Origin: JAWPMT01 sp965229785
GTDB lineage: Bacteria > Bacteroidota > Bacteroidia > Cytophagales > Cyclobacteriaceae
Reading direction: 5' to 3'
Assembly (NCBI GenBank): GCA_965229785.1
Contig: CBDDJS010000001.1
Location: 1,054,001 to 1,118,000, forward strand
DNA length: 64,000 nucleotides
A program made the position numbers and the translations under genes. Below the pieces are notes generated by a model. That model did not search any database. It saw only the letters and a program-made list of their open reading frames with translations, and was not told where the DNA came from. Shown piece by piece: positions 15,639-25,406 of this stretch. The stretch's first letter is position 1. The number at the start of each line of letters is the position of its first letter.

Positions 15639-17479
15639 TATTTCTGTATGATTAGTTTGGTAGATTCGATGGTATTATTTCTCAGCGTTTTCACCAGATA
15701 GATTCCATTTGGAATTTCCTGAATGTCGATTGTTGGACTGTATGCAGAGGTGAAAATCAGCTGTCCGCTCATGTTGTAGATCTGAAGTTGATCAAAAGGG
15801 AGCGAACTTCGCAATTCGTACTTTGCCGGATTTGGATAATAGGTGATTTTTTCCGCAACCTTGTTAGCAGGTGTATTAAGCACCAGATCGCCAGTGTTTT
15901 GAAAAATTGGTCTTATCATCAAGGCACCTTCAATTTCCTGGTTTTGTTTCCACTCCTGAGAAACGTTGAAAAACAAATTGTCTGATGCCAGGGGATTGCT
16001 CCTGTCCAATCCTATGCCAATATAATCATCCGTAAATTGCTCATAACCCACAAAGAAGGTGTCAACCACAATTAAGGGAAGGTTAAGTTGTACCTCAGCA
16101 AACTCATTCCTTAGCGTTCCAGGTTCTATGGTGATTTGTTGTTGGGCTCTAAGACCAGCGTCCGAAAGCCGTGACCATACTTTTAATGTAATGGTTTGCC
16201 CGCTACTGGAAGCAAAAGGAGGGAAGTAGACCTGTAAATGCGTCAACGTATCAGGTGTGAATAGGACATATCTAACAGCCACCTCACCGCCATCGAGGTT
16301 AATTCCAGCAGCAAACTCGGCTGTTCCATCATCATAAGAGAGTGTCTCATGTAACATGTGAAAAGACCTGACGGTATCATTTACTTTTAGATCGACATCC
16401 AGAAAGAGCGTATCACCCATGGGGCCAATTTCCTCGAAAAGGTTTCTGTCTCCAGTGAAGAAAGTAAACTCAGAAGTTAAATACAGAGAATCTGCCAGAA
16501 GGATCTCGGGCGTAATGTTACTAATGCCCTCAAAGCTTCCGCTTGCACCGCTTCCCAATAAACGGTTATTAAAATCTACCGATCGTAAAACTGTATCGGC
16601 TAATGTATTGATTAATGATTGAGTATAGGAAAAGGGATGCGGAGCACCCTGATCCAGGTTGTTAAGCACCACTTCCTGCGTATTAAATACCGCACTATCC
16701 CGGTATTGGATCATGGGCAAATGATAATAAGGCCCAAACAATGGTCCTGGTTCAGAAGCAGCTGCGCGATCAAAAATCCTTTCTTCTGTGGGCGATTTTC
16801 TCTCTTGATTCAAATAAATATAGTCAATATTCCAGCTGTCAAATATTCCTCTTCGGGAACTGTAAGAAACGAACTTGAATTGGAACTGATCATGGAGAAA
16901 GTAAACCGTATCAAAATTGAATTCCTCAATTAACAAGTTGACTGGGTCAAACCTTGTGAAGTTAAAAACTTCACCTCCTTGGATGTTCCAAATCTGATGC
17001 CATAAGCTAGAAGAGTCAAGAAAAAAAAGTGTGATACTATCGCTTTCTTCGGGTATTTCTCCAGCTCCTTGAATTTGATATTGAAATGAAAGCCTTACCG
17101 TTGATAACAAGCTATCGGGAACTTCCTCCAAATTGATTGGACAGGAAACCAGGCTGTCCGCAGGTCCAGGTTCTTCTCCTGAGGCATTATGCGGTGATCC
17201 ATTAGCCCGGGCACCATCGAAGGTAGCGACGTTGATAGAAGGTGGATTGATGCCAAGGGTGTTGTTAACAAATACATCGGCACCATATTGCCACAAACTG
17301 GTGTCCGGAGCCGGACCGGAAAAAGAGAAATCATCCCAAAAGGGCAATGACAGGGAGTTTTGCCTTGCAGCGGTAGCATTCCTGCTCTTCGAGGAACGAT
17401 CAAGGGGTTTAACGATCAATTGTCCCCATGCCCCTCTAGCAAGAGCACACAACAACAGGAAGGTCGCAATTCTATTCAT
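15638..17479 (-). CDS. Secreted protein with T9SS type A sorting domain
   Basis: The 613-residue protein begins with a signal peptide (FLLLCALARGAWGQ) and ends in a roughly 80-residue type IX secretion sorting domain: ITYYPNPAKYEL, LQIYNMSGQLIF, IPNGIYLVK, then the basic IESTKLIIQK. Early in the mature part, LPFWDDFSFSGPAPDTSLW resembles the opening of jelly-roll modules seen in other Bacteroidota surface proteins. No catalytic motif is evident. The domain marks it for export through the outer membrane. The start codon lies 8 bp inside the PASTA protein gene, so translation is probably coupled; the biological link between the two is unknown. Confidence 0.8.
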   Translation of the reverse strand: MNRIATFLLLCALARGAWGQLIVKPLDRSSKSRNATAARQNSLSLPFWDDFSFSGPAPDTSLWQYGADVFVNNTLGINPPSINVATFDGARANGSPHNASGEEPGPADSLVSCPINLEEVPDSLLSTVRLSFQYQIQGAGEIPEESDSITLFFLDSSSLWHQIWNIQGGEVFNFTRFDPVNLLIEEFNFDTVYFLHDQFQFKFVSYSSRRGIFDSWNIDYIYLNQERKSPTEERIFDRAAASEPGPLFGPYYHLPMIQYRDSAVFNTQEVVLNNLDQGAPHPFSYTQSLINTLADTVLRSVDFNNRLLGSGASGSFEGISNITPEILLADSLYLTSEFTFFTGDRNLFEEIGPMGDTLFLDVDLKVNDTVRSFHMLHETLSYDDGTAEFAAGINLDGGEVAVRYVLFTPDTLTHLQVYFPPFASSSGQTITLKVWSRLSDAGLRAQQQITIEPGTLRNEFAEVQLNLPLIVVDTFFVGYEQFTDDYIGIGLDRSNPLASDNLFFNVSQEWKQNQEIEGALMIRPIFQNTGDLVLNTPANKVAEKITYYPNPAKYELRSSLPFDQLQIYNMSGQLIFTSAYSPTIDIQEIPNGIYLVKTLRNNTIESTKLIIQK

Positions 17480-18317
17480 CTAGCAGGGACGGGCGTGAAT
17501 TGATAGAATCAGGTTGATAAACCCAGATGTCGATGGCTTGCTTCAATCTCATTTCAATACCAGGTTCGGGCCATTGTCTGAATACTGCTCCGGGAGCCAC
17601 TTGTTTTGTGATTTCTTCTTCTTCACCTTCATCATTGGTTTCTAATACAACGTAAGTTCCGTCCTTATCGTATCTGATGGACCCAACTTGCAAACCCGAC
17701 CCTACAATTGCGATTTGAGCATCTTCTTCATCTAACTCGGTGAGATTAGGAGAAAGCAGCGTTACTATCCCTAAACCATCACCTGAAACTATGTCTACTA
17801 CAGAACCTTTAGGCACCATTTCATTGGCCAGTACTTCGCGATCATCAATCTTTTGTTTCAATACTGTCCCAAATATTTCATCTGCGACGTATTCGACCGA
17901 CCCCAATTTAAGATCAAAGGACTTCAGTACGATCTGAGCATTTTTAATGGATGTATCTACCAGATTAGGCATTCGGACTTTAGGCGGTGTGTTGGTATTC
18001 AGGGTCAGGTATATTTTCCGCCCTTCCTTTACTTTAGAGTTGGGAAGTGGTACCTGTCTCAAAACCGCCAAAGGCTCATAATCTGCAGAGTAACTAGAGT
18101 CTTCTGTAATTTCGAATCGCAAATTCCTTTTGATCAGATAGTCATCCAGATCATCGAAGTGGATGCCAACCACATCAGGGACGGTGATGGTTTCTCCATG
18201 ATTGGTCTTGCTCGGTAGGTAAATATTGAAAAAGATCAGGGTGATCAATGTGCCCAATACGACGACAATGGTCAGGTGAAGCAATATTTTGAACCAGGGC
18301 CTAGAGGTTATTTTCAT
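17472..18317 (-). CDS. PASTA-domain membrane protein
   Basis: The 281-residue protein has a short cytoplasmic N-terminus, one membrane helix (LLHLTIVVVLGTLITLIFFNIYL, about residues 11-33) and three periplasmic PASTA modules (VPDVVGIHFDDLDDYL, MPNLVDTSIKNAQIVL and a diverged third around LLSPNLTELDEEDAQIA). PASTA modules bind peptidoglycan stem peptides or muropeptides. There is no kinase or transpeptidase domain attached. The gene is directly downstream of the D-Ala-D-Ala ligase, which makes those stem peptides; this pairing recurs in Bacteroidota and supports a cell-wall role. ATG 18317 is preferred over a TTG at 18347 that abuts the ligase stop codon. Confidence 0.85.
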   Translation of the reverse strand: MKITSRPWFKILLHLTIVVVLGTLITLIFFNIYLPSKTNHGETITVPDVVGIHFDDLDDYLIKRNLRFEITEDSSYSADYEPLAVLRQVPLPNSKVKEGRKIYLTLNTNTPPKVRMPNLVDTSIKNAQIVLKSFDLKLGSVEYVADEIFGTVLKQKIDDREVLANEMVPKGSVVDIVSGDGLGIVTLLSPNLTELDEEDAQIAIVGSGLQVGSIRYDKDGTYVVLETNDEGEEEEITKQVAPGAVFRQWPEPGIEMRLKQAIDIWVYQPDSINSRPSLLDE

Positions 18318-18347
18318 TTCAGCATTCGGTTGGGTAAACCTAACCAA

Positions 18348-21005
18348 TTATAATGTAACAGTAGTTTGATTTGACTTGCGTTTGAATCCATAATCGATGA
18401 TCTGATCGATGAATTCATAGGGTTTCATTTTGGCAATTGCCGCCTGATGGAAAATAGCTGTTGCGGGTGTCATTCCGGGAAGAGAATTGACTTCAATGAT
18501 GATGGTTTCTACCTTTCCGGATTCGAAGATCCGAACAAAAGCATCAATTCGGCAATATCCTTCTACATTGAGTAGTTCAGCTACCCCTTGAAGGGCTTGT
18601 TTTACTTTTTGGGATACAGATTTATTCAACGCCGGATCGGAGCTGAACCTTGCTGGTGTGATATTCTGACCTTCCCCTGCCAGAAATTTTTCTTCTATTG
18701 ATAGGATTTCTCCGCTTGCCAGGGCTTCTGAGGGTTCGAACACTTCGTAATAGCGCTCGTTTTGTTCATTATACCGGGTGATCATTCCGCCGGTAATTTC
18801 TAAAAAACGATCTGCACTATTTTCAGAAATCAAATCCTCGATGAGATAGGCTTGTTTTTGTGGAAACTCTTCATTGAACTTAAGACCCAAAATCCTGGCT
18901 GGAGCTTCAGGGAATTTCCATTGCGGACGGTACATCATTTCACTGAAAGCGGCAAGTTCTTCCCGAGACTTGATCTTTTTTACAGCAGCACTACATCCAT
19001 CGTCAGCGGGTTTGGCTATGAAGGGATAAGAGAATTGACTTTCAATTTCCTGGTAGAATCCCTCTCTATCCGTTTGAAAGCGATCTTTTCCAACCATGGC
19101 GTGATCCGCTACTAAAAAGTCATTTTCCCGAAGTATCCGATTGGTTTCGTATTTGTTGATAGTGGTTTGAGAACTCTGAATACCCGAGCCATTGTAAGGC
19201 AATCCGACTCTTTCCAGATGCTCCTGTACTGCCCCATCCTCGCCGGGACGGCCATGTAATCCGATGAATACAAAATCAACCAGGTCTTTCAGGTCTTCAT
19301 AACGGACTTGTTGGGCTTCACTAAAGGTTGTTTTGGCATATTTATTCCTCAATGCCTTCGCCGCTTCACTGAGGTCTAGTTTACGGCCCGGTTGCTTCAC
19401 TTTATCACGGATATCGTCAGCATTATCTTTCATCAGGACGTTGATCGGAAGTCTGTACATTTCGTGATTTTCCAGGCTTCCAGTCAGGAAAATGGGGATT
19501 GGGAGGTATTTACTGGAAGAAGCGAGTTTTTCGTATATGTTACGGCCACTTTCAATCGAAATATGACGTTCTGCCGAAAATCCTCCCATGAGCACAGCTA
19601 CCTTGAGTTTATCACTGTGTTCTCGTTGATTCGAGGAGATCTTAGTATCCAGTTCTTCAATAAGTTGCTGAATGTGGTGGTAGCTCTTGCCACTTCGGCT
19701 GCGGACGTTCAGGGAGGTGCGAATGATATAAGTGATGATCTCCGAAGGATTCAGTCCAATTTCTGCGGTCTGATGGAAAAAGAAAGAGGAGGGAAGCATC
19801 CCGGATGTTGTATTGGGATCATTGAGATAGATTGTGCCATCCGTCGCGAAGAAACCATCGATACGAGCATACACATCGCTATGTATGATCTCAAACAGAC
19901 TTTCGCAAGCTTTCTGGATTTTATCAATCTCTGCGTCTGGAAGCCTCATCGGAGTTTCCTTATGGCTCAACCCAGGCAGATACTTGGTACGATAATCGAA
20001 TAACTCCTTCCCTTTGATGATCTCGGTGGGCGGCAAGGCCAATGGCTGACCATTCTCGTCTTCAATAACGATGCACGAGAACTCTTTACCTTCTATGAAC
20101 TGCTCAACTACTACCGAAGATTCTGCATCTTCACATAGTAAGATTACTCGTTCCTCTTTGGAGGCATCCAATCTGTTCCAAAGTTCTTCCGGGTGATAAA
20201 CCTTGTCCTTTCCGAAGTATACGGGGAAACCAAGGCCTTCCCGAATATCGGTGAATGAGATCAGGAACTGATATTTTTCATCTTCGGATAGCGTTTTCCA
20301 TTCTGAGATCACGATTTCATGACGGAAAAAACCTTTGTCTATACCTGCCTTAAGCTCGTCGCGATCATGGACAATAGAAATCCCAATAGAAGAACCCTGA
20401 TGTGGCGATTTAACCACCAAAGGAAATGCTAATTCCTTTTCAATGCGATCCAGTTCTTCTACAGATTTTTCCAGCCATTTTTTCCTGAGTACCACCGTAT
20501 GATCAGGGACCACAATGTTGTTTTGCTGGTAGACTTTCTTCTGGACTTCTTTGTCAATTCCAATGCTACATGGCAAGATACTGGCGCCACTGTAGGGAAT
20601 TCTTAACCATTCCAACAGGCCCTGTATATTTCCGTCTTCGCCATAGGGACCATGCAACGTCAGAAATGCAAAGTCGATGTATTTGGGAAGCTCTTCAATG
20701 GCGATTTTACGACCTATTTTTTGGATGGCTTGCTCCACTAGTTCCGGAGACTCTCGTAAAGACTCGATGTACAGTTGGAAATAGTGTGTTGTATCAGGCA
20801 GAACTTCACTTGAAGGATAGAAATCTCTAATGGTTCCTTTATAGATATATTCCCAATCCAGCAGTATAAAATTGCCTAAACTGTCGATAAAAATGGGGAC
20901 AGGCTCAAAGAGTGCCTTATTCAGGTTGTCGTATACCGTTCGCCCACCAGCAAATGATATCTCTCGTTCTCTCGATTGTCCGCCAAAAAGTATCCCTATC
21001 CGCAT
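18348..21005 (-). CDS. Tandem (double-length) D-alanine--D-alanine ligase
   Basis: The 885-residue protein is two complete ligase-like halves joined head to tail (about 1-455 and 462-885), whereas Ddl is normally 300-370 residues. Both halves have the N-terminal glycine-rich motif (LFGGQSREREIS; LMGGFSAERHIS), the Ddl signature (HGPYGEDG; HGRPGEDG) and Arg-x-Asp (ARIDGFF; CRIDAFV). They differ at the active site. Half 1 keeps the omega loop QGSSIGIS and FDYRTKY but reads DPNTTSGM where Glu-x-Asn-x-x-Pro-Gly is expected. Half 2 has the canonical EVNSLPGMTP but reads DDGCSAAV in the loop. The enzyme should join two D-Ala for peptidoglycan; which half catalyses is uncertain. The PASTA gene follows directly. 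Confidence 0.88.
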   Translation of the reverse strand: MRIGILFGGQSREREISFAGGRTVYDNLNKALFEPVPIFIDSLGNFILLDWEYIYKGTIRDFYPSSEVLPDTTHYFQLYIESLRESPELVEQAIQKIGRKIAIEELPKYIDFAFLTLHGPYGEDGNIQGLLEWLRIPYSGASILPCSIGIDKEVQKKVYQQNNIVVPDHTVVLRKKWLEKSVEELDRIEKELAFPLVVKSPHQGSSIGISIVHDRDELKAGIDKGFFRHEIVISEWKTLSEDEKYQFLISFTDIREGLGFPVYFGKDKVYHPEELWNRLDASKEERVILLCEDAESSVVVEQFIEGKEFSCIVIEDENGQPLALPPTEIIKGKELFDYRTKYLPGLSHKETPMRLPDAEIDKIQKACESLFEIIHSDVYARIDGFFATDGTIYLNDPNTTSGMLPSSFFFHQTAEIGLNPSEIITYIIRTSLNVRSRSGKSYHHIQQLIEELDTKISSNQREHSDKLKVAVLMGGFSAERHISIESGRNIYEKLASSSKYLPIPIFLTGSLENHEMYRLPINVLMKDNADDIRDKVKQPGRKLDLSEAAKALRNKYAKTTFSEAQQVRYEDLKDLVDFVFIGLHGRPGEDGAVQEHLERVGLPYNGSGIQSSQTTINKYETNRILRENDFLVADHAMVGKDRFQTDREGFYQEIESQFSYPFIAKPADDGCSAAVKKIKSREELAAFSEMMYRPQWKFPEAPARILGLKFNEEFPQKQAYLIEDLISENSADRFLEITGGMITRYNEQNERYYEVFEPSEALASGEILSIEEKFLAGEGQNITPARFSSDPALNKSVSQKVKQALQGVAELLNVEGYCRIDAFVRIFESGKVETIIIEVNSLPGMTPATAIFHQAAIAKMKPYEFIDQIIDYGFKRKSNQTTVTL

Positions 21006-21074
21006 GGATTAAAAATTTCTTGCGAAGATAGAAGGATTAGGGGTTTTAGGGAGTTTATAGTTGAGTCAAAAAGG

Positions 21075-21539
21075 TTAACTTTTTGAAGAGGATTCTATTC
21101 TCTTCGTCATCAAAATCCTATTACCGGACCGATATCCTTTATTGAGATAAAGTCGATTGGCATGGTCATTATGGGGTTCAACTTCGAGATGGATTGCTTT
21201 TACATTCAATTTTCTGGCTTCTTCCTCGATAAAATCCATCGTAAGCTTGCCAATACCCTGACTCCTGTAGGCGTCTTTGAGGTAGAATTCATCGATAAAT
21301 GCGTCACGGCCCTTGTATTCAAAGCTGAATCCGAAGGTCAAAACAACGTAGCCGGCAATTTGTTGTTCAACCTGAATCATGTAAAGTCTACCAAGTGTTT
21401 GATTTGAAGTGAAATCAAGGAGATTATCCTCACCCATCTTTAAATCAAACTCATAACCGTCAATTTGATTGAAGGAAGACATCATTTGGAGGACTTCCAT
21501 TCTGTCTTCACTGGCATATAATCTGAATGCTACATTCAT
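21075..21539 (-). CDS. GNAT-family N-acetyltransferase
   Basis: A 154-residue single-domain GNAT protein. The acetyl-CoA-binding motif A is in FIDEFYLKDAYRSQGIGKLTMDFI (the Arg-x-x-Gly-x-Gly/Ala pattern, here RSQGIGK at about 92-98). Motif B is around HLEVEPHNDHANRLYLNKGY. Substrate cannot be inferred; GNATs acetylate amines on small molecules or proteins. It lies 69 bp upstream of the tandem ligase on the same strand and may be co-transcribed with it. Confidence 0.85.
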   Translation of the reverse strand: MNVAFRLYASEDRMEVLQMMSSFNQIDGYEFDLKMGEDNLLDFTSNQTLGRLYMIQVEQQIAGYVVLTFGFSFEYKGRDAFIDEFYLKDAYRSQGIGKLTMDFIEEEARKLNVKAIHLEVEPHNDHANRLYLNKGYRSGNRILMTKRIESSSKS

Positions 21540-21697
21540 TCTGATAATTGAAAGATACCTGCTAATATCAGCAAATCAAGAGCCTATTGCTTGCTCAAAA
21601 ATACAAGACGTATATCAGGCTTTGGCAAATGAATACTTGAAGCCCCATGTACTAAAATTAAAGATCAACAGGCAAGCATCGTTACCGGTCACCACGT

Positions 21698-23455
21698 TTA
21701 ATCAATACTGACCTGATAGATGTTGGTTGAGGATTGGTCATACAGGTACAACAGGTCATTTGCCTGATCCAGAAACATCTGGGAAGTAAATAGGGGCAGG
21801 TCTTTAATAGCCGTGAAGGTGTTGGCGTTATAAATTTTCGTTTCGCTGATTGCCAGGGTTCCAGTTGTATTTGTTGCATAGATCGTTTCAGGGAACGAAC
21901 CCATTACCTGGGACAAATTATTAGCAGATAGCTTCCTTCTCCTGTAGAAGATAAAAGAGTCATCTGCACTTATGGATATCGTGCGCGCTGCTGATCCTCT
22001 TTCGCTTTCTCGATCAATAATTACCAGTTGATCATTTACGACCTGATAAGTAAACGCCTGGCTTCCTGTGCTGCTGGATTCAGCCACGTATAATAAGGTT
22101 TTGTCGGCGTTAGTGATCAATTCAGGCTGAAAAATAGAAGCCGCAGTAGTTATTAACTCGCCTGTTTGGGCATTTGCAAGCTTTAAATTGTTCCATTGAT
22201 CTTCACTGGTATAAACTAAATAATCACCTGCTAACCACTCAATTCTGTAGGGATTTCCATCCCAGGTGCCCGCTGTAGTATTAACCGTAATTTGCCTTTT
22301 CACAGATTTTGTATCAGGATTTACGACGGTGATGATTGAGCTGCCAAAGTTTGCAATAAAAAGTTCGTCTCCACTGGCATTCAAAGTCAGGTCGGAGGGG
22401 GCGGAACCAACATTGATTCTGTTCACTGTTTCGTTTCCATAATCGATGAATAATAGCTGATTCCTCGACGCATCCAACGCATAAATTAAACCCCTGTCTT
22501 CATCATTAAGCATCCTGACTATTTGGGCATCTGTTCTGATCCCAATTCCTGCTTCAATTGACTCTTCGTTGCTTAAGGCTTCTCTTCCATCTGAATCAAT
22601 TACACCAATTTGATAGGTGTAGGTCCGACCTAGCTGAATATCCTGATCTTCATAAGTGGTCGTTTCTTGTGAGGAAATGGTTGCTACCAGGGTGTTGTTG
22701 GAAAAAGATCCGGTCTTATAAATGTTATAAGAAGCGAAGTTTGATAGATCAGACCTGCTCCAATTTAAAATATTGCTCGCGCTGGTTTTTTCGATAGCAT
22801 TTAGCGTCACAGGATCCGGAAGGTCCGCCACTTCAAAAATGACTGAAGATGAGCCAATTCTTTCATCTGTATCTTCTACTTCAACCACCAAAGTATGGAT
22901 GCCAATGCCGGGATTTTCGATGTTAAATTGAAAAGAACCGTCAGATTCCGGATTAGTAGATCCCAGGGTGCTTTCACCCATCTTCAAAACTACCTCCAAT
23001 TGGGTTGCTTCGTCCATGTCATCTCTGGTTGACCCGGTGACCATAATTTCACCGTCCACATCAAATACCTCGTTCAAAGTAGGTGAGGTGATAAAAACCT
23101 GTGGATTTACAAAAACACCAAAAACAAGTTCGACTTCAACATTGGTTGACTGATCGGGTAACACAGTGGCCGAAATAGTTCCTGAACCAAAAGAGTTGAG
23201 TGTAGCGTCAACGGTGTAAACACCCGTGGGGATATCTTCAAGGAAAGTTGTTCCTAATTGATCAGTAGTGGTCGATAGTGTATTTGGGTTTGTCCGAACC
23301 TGGGCTCCTTCAACTACTTGACCATTTTGGGTTTTGACAGTAACAAACAAAGAACCCGTAGGGGTCTCATTGTCATCATCGCCACAACCGTTGATGATAA
23401 ATGTTAATGCCGCCACGAGGCATAGGACGAGTGATTTCTTAATTCTTGTGAACAT
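21698..23455 (-). CDS. Surface lipoprotein with carboxypeptidase-regulatory, FN3 and YncE-like propeller domains
   Basis: Lipoprotein signal with lipobox INGC at about residues 21-24, followed by GDDDNE, an acidic stretch like the Bacteroidota lipoprotein export signal that directs proteins to the cell surface. Domains in order: a carboxypeptidase-regulatory-like fold (about 33-115, GSLFVTVKTQNGQVVEGAQV), an Ig-like fold (about 118-210), a fibronectin type III-like fold (about 213-300) and a YncE-like beta-propeller (about 305-580, VNRINVGSAPSDLTLNASGDELFIAN). This is a binding or scaffolding architecture; no enzyme motif is seen. The start lies 2 bp after the stop of the FG-GAP/UnbV gene, so they form an operon. 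Confidence 0.78.
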   Translation of the reverse strand: MFTRIKKSLVLCLVAALTFIINGCGDDDNETPTGSLFVTVKTQNGQVVEGAQVRTNPNTLSTTTDQLGTTFLEDIPTGVYTVDATLNSFGSGTISATVLPDQSTNVEVELVFGVFVNPQVFITSPTLNEVFDVDGEIMVTGSTRDDMDEATQLEVVLKMGESTLGSTNPESDGSFQFNIENPGIGIHTLVVEVEDTDERIGSSSVIFEVADLPDPVTLNAIEKTSASNILNWSRSDLSNFASYNIYKTGSFSNNTLVATISSQETTTYEDQDIQLGRTYTYQIGVIDSDGREALSNEESIEAGIGIRTDAQIVRMLNDEDRGLIYALDASRNQLLFIDYGNETVNRINVGSAPSDLTLNASGDELFIANFGSSIITVVNPDTKSVKRQITVNTTAGTWDGNPYRIEWLAGDYLVYTSEDQWNNLKLANAQTGELITTAASIFQPELITNADKTLLYVAESSSTGSQAFTYQVVNDQLVIIDRESERGSAARTISISADDSFIFYRRRKLSANNLSQVMGSFPETIYATNTTGTLAISETKIYNANTFTAIKDLPLFTSQMFLDQANDLLYLYDQSSTNIYQVSID

Positions 23456-23457
23456 AG

Positions 23458-25260
23458 TTATTTCTTTAGTAGTCGTATCAGTTGATTTGAAGTTTCTCCT
23501 CTTGCAAAGTAAGTACCTGCCGAAAGATTTTGCGTGTTTAACTGATATTTTATTTTGCCCTCATTCATTGAGGCTGGGTATAACTTTAATATCAAAGTGC
23601 CTTTAGCATTTAGGATCTCCAATGCTTCATGGAAATTGGATTCTATAACAATGAATGGCTCTTCTTCCTGAGGATTTGGGTAGGCCCTAAGTTGCTTTTC
23701 AGGTAGAACATCTGATTGATTCTCAGCATACAAGACTTGATCAAAGGGTAAGCTTATGGTTTGATTAGCCCTAATACGATAGAAGGCCTCTATATTTCCA
23801 TCTGGCCAATGAATCTTTAAGGAATCTATTGTACGGTGCGAGCTTATACCAAAATGAGTAATTAAAGGGTTTTGTGATAAATAGTTAGAACCGGACCTTA
23901 TTTCTCTGGTCTGACAAGTTTCGTCAGTATACAACTCGATGATGGTCCCTTCAACTTTTTGTGAAAGATTTTCGGAACGCAAGTTCACTTTTATCCAATT
24001 GTTTACGCCATTATATTCGTTTCTCCACAACCTGGAATTTCCATTGTAGTTTGCAATGAACAGGTCTATGTCCCCGTCATTATCGTAATCAAAGCAAACT
24101 ACACCTCTGCCTTGCCCGGTATCAACCAGCCCTAAGGCCAATGACTGATCTTCAAATTTTCCTGATTCAGTGGCCATAAAAAGTCTTGTGGAGTCGTTAT
24201 GGAATTGTTTAGATCCCTGAGGCCATCCGTTGACCATGACCAGATCAAGAAGTCCGTCATTATTGAAATCTGCAAAGGATGAACCCCAACCCCAGGAGCC
24301 ATTTCGTATACCTACTTCTTCGGTGATGTCAATAAATTGACCATTTTGATTGGCATAGAGTCGATTGCCAGATGAACCCCAATTTCCTTCTGTAACGCCA
24401 TCTGAATCGTAAATGCTAGAAACAAACCAGTCAAAATCGCCATCATTATCAAAGTCAGCAACAGCTGATCCCATGCCATTTTCATCACTTATTGCCAAAG
24501 AAAACTGACGATCAAACCCATTGCCATTGTTGATAAGGATCTGTGAAGTACCGAAATCTGAAGCAATTAGCAGATCTTTCCAGCCGTCACGATTGATGTC
24601 TGTGAAGTTGGCGGTAAAAGAGTAGTCTATCGCGTGTGTTGGAAAGTCATCAAGAAGATGGTTTTGATTGGTGAAAACGCCATGCCCCTCATTTTTCCAT
24701 AGATTATTATTACTCCTGGGTTCTAACCACCGACACATGAATAAATCGGGAAGTCCATCATTATTATAATCACCAGCAGAAATGGAAACGGTATTTCCCT
24801 GAACTTCTTCAAAGTCATTTACCTCAACGAACTGCCTACCAAGCCGATTTTCATACAGCTTGGGTGACTGACCGCTCATACTACCGACGATCAAATCCAG
24901 CCAGCCATCCTGATTATAATCGAAAAACAAGGGGCCACTATCCTGACCTGATAAGTTCGAAAGTCCGGATGCGTCGGTTACATCTGAGAAGGTACCATCA
25001 CCATTGTTCTTTAGTAGCACGTTATCTGCGGAATCTCCCCGGATCAGATACAGGTCTACGAAATTATCATTATTGAAATCTCCGCTCGCTACGCCACCGG
25101 AAACCCATTTGGTCATAGGGACAATTTCCTCTTTGAACCCGGAAAAATAACTGGCGTTGGCTGCTTCACTGACCTCTACAAAATGTAATGAATGCTGACT
25201 TCTGATTTCGGGCAAAGTCAAATGAATGGCCATAATAAAAAATAGAATTGTCTTGTTCAT
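23458..25260 (-). CDS. Secreted FG-GAP/VCBS repeat protein with ASPIC/UnbV and T9SS domains
   Basis: About 600 residues. A signal peptide (MNKTILFFIMAIHLTLPEIRSQ) is followed by repeated calcium-binding FG-GAP/VCBS motifs of the form D-x-N-x-D-G (GDFNNDNFVDLYLI, FDYNQDGWLDLIV, GDYNNDGLPDLFM, ADFNNDGLLDLVM, FDYDNDGDIDLFI), which build an integrin-type propeller. Then comes an ASPIC/UnbV domain (about 425-500, SGSNYLSQNPLITHFGI and IHWPDG) and a C-terminal T9SS sorting domain (AYPNPQEEEPF, ending LIRLLKK). ATG 25260 starts the signal peptide; an in-frame TTG eight codons earlier is less likely. Such proteins are exported to the surface, probably for adhesion or glycan binding. It heads an operon with the surface lipoprotein gene. 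Confidence 0.85.
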   Translation of the reverse strand: MNKTILFFIMAIHLTLPEIRSQHSLHFVEVSEAANASYFSGFKEEIVPMTKWVSGGVASGDFNNDNFVDLYLIRGDSADNVLLKNNGDGTFSDVTDASGLSNLSGQDSGPLFFDYNQDGWLDLIVGSMSGQSPKLYENRLGRQFVEVNDFEEVQGNTVSISAGDYNNDGLPDLFMCRWLEPRSNNNLWKNEGHGVFTNQNHLLDDFPTHAIDYSFTANFTDINRDGWKDLLIASDFGTSQILINNGNGFDRQFSLAISDENGMGSAVADFDNDGDFDWFVSSIYDSDGVTEGNWGSSGNRLYANQNGQFIDITEEVGIRNGSWGWGSSFADFNNDGLLDLVMVNGWPQGSKQFHNDSTRLFMATESGKFEDQSLALGLVDTGQGRGVVCFDYDNDGDIDLFIANYNGNSRLWRNEYNGVNNWIKVNLRSENLSQKVEGTIIELYTDETCQTREIRSGSNYLSQNPLITHFGISSHRTIDSLKIHWPDGNIEAFYRIRANQTISLPFDQVLYAENQSDVLPEKQLRAYPNPQEEEPFIVIESNFHEALEILNAKGTLILKLYPASMNEGKIKYQLNTQNLSAGTYFARGETSNQLIRLLKK

Positions 25261-25406
25261 CTTCAGGTTGTTTCCTTTGCCCAACCAGGTCCTGCCGGTT
25301 GGTCCTTACAAGAATGCCAAAAGTATCAGTTCATGGATCACTTTACAAATGGCCAGTTGAGCTCCTGGGTTTTGCAGTTCATCAAGTCTTGATTTTGATT
25401 GGATGA

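Noticed and set aside
19392..20003. 203-codon frame antisense to the tandem ligase
   Set aside because: Long only because it mirrors a strongly coding region; no motif or start signal.
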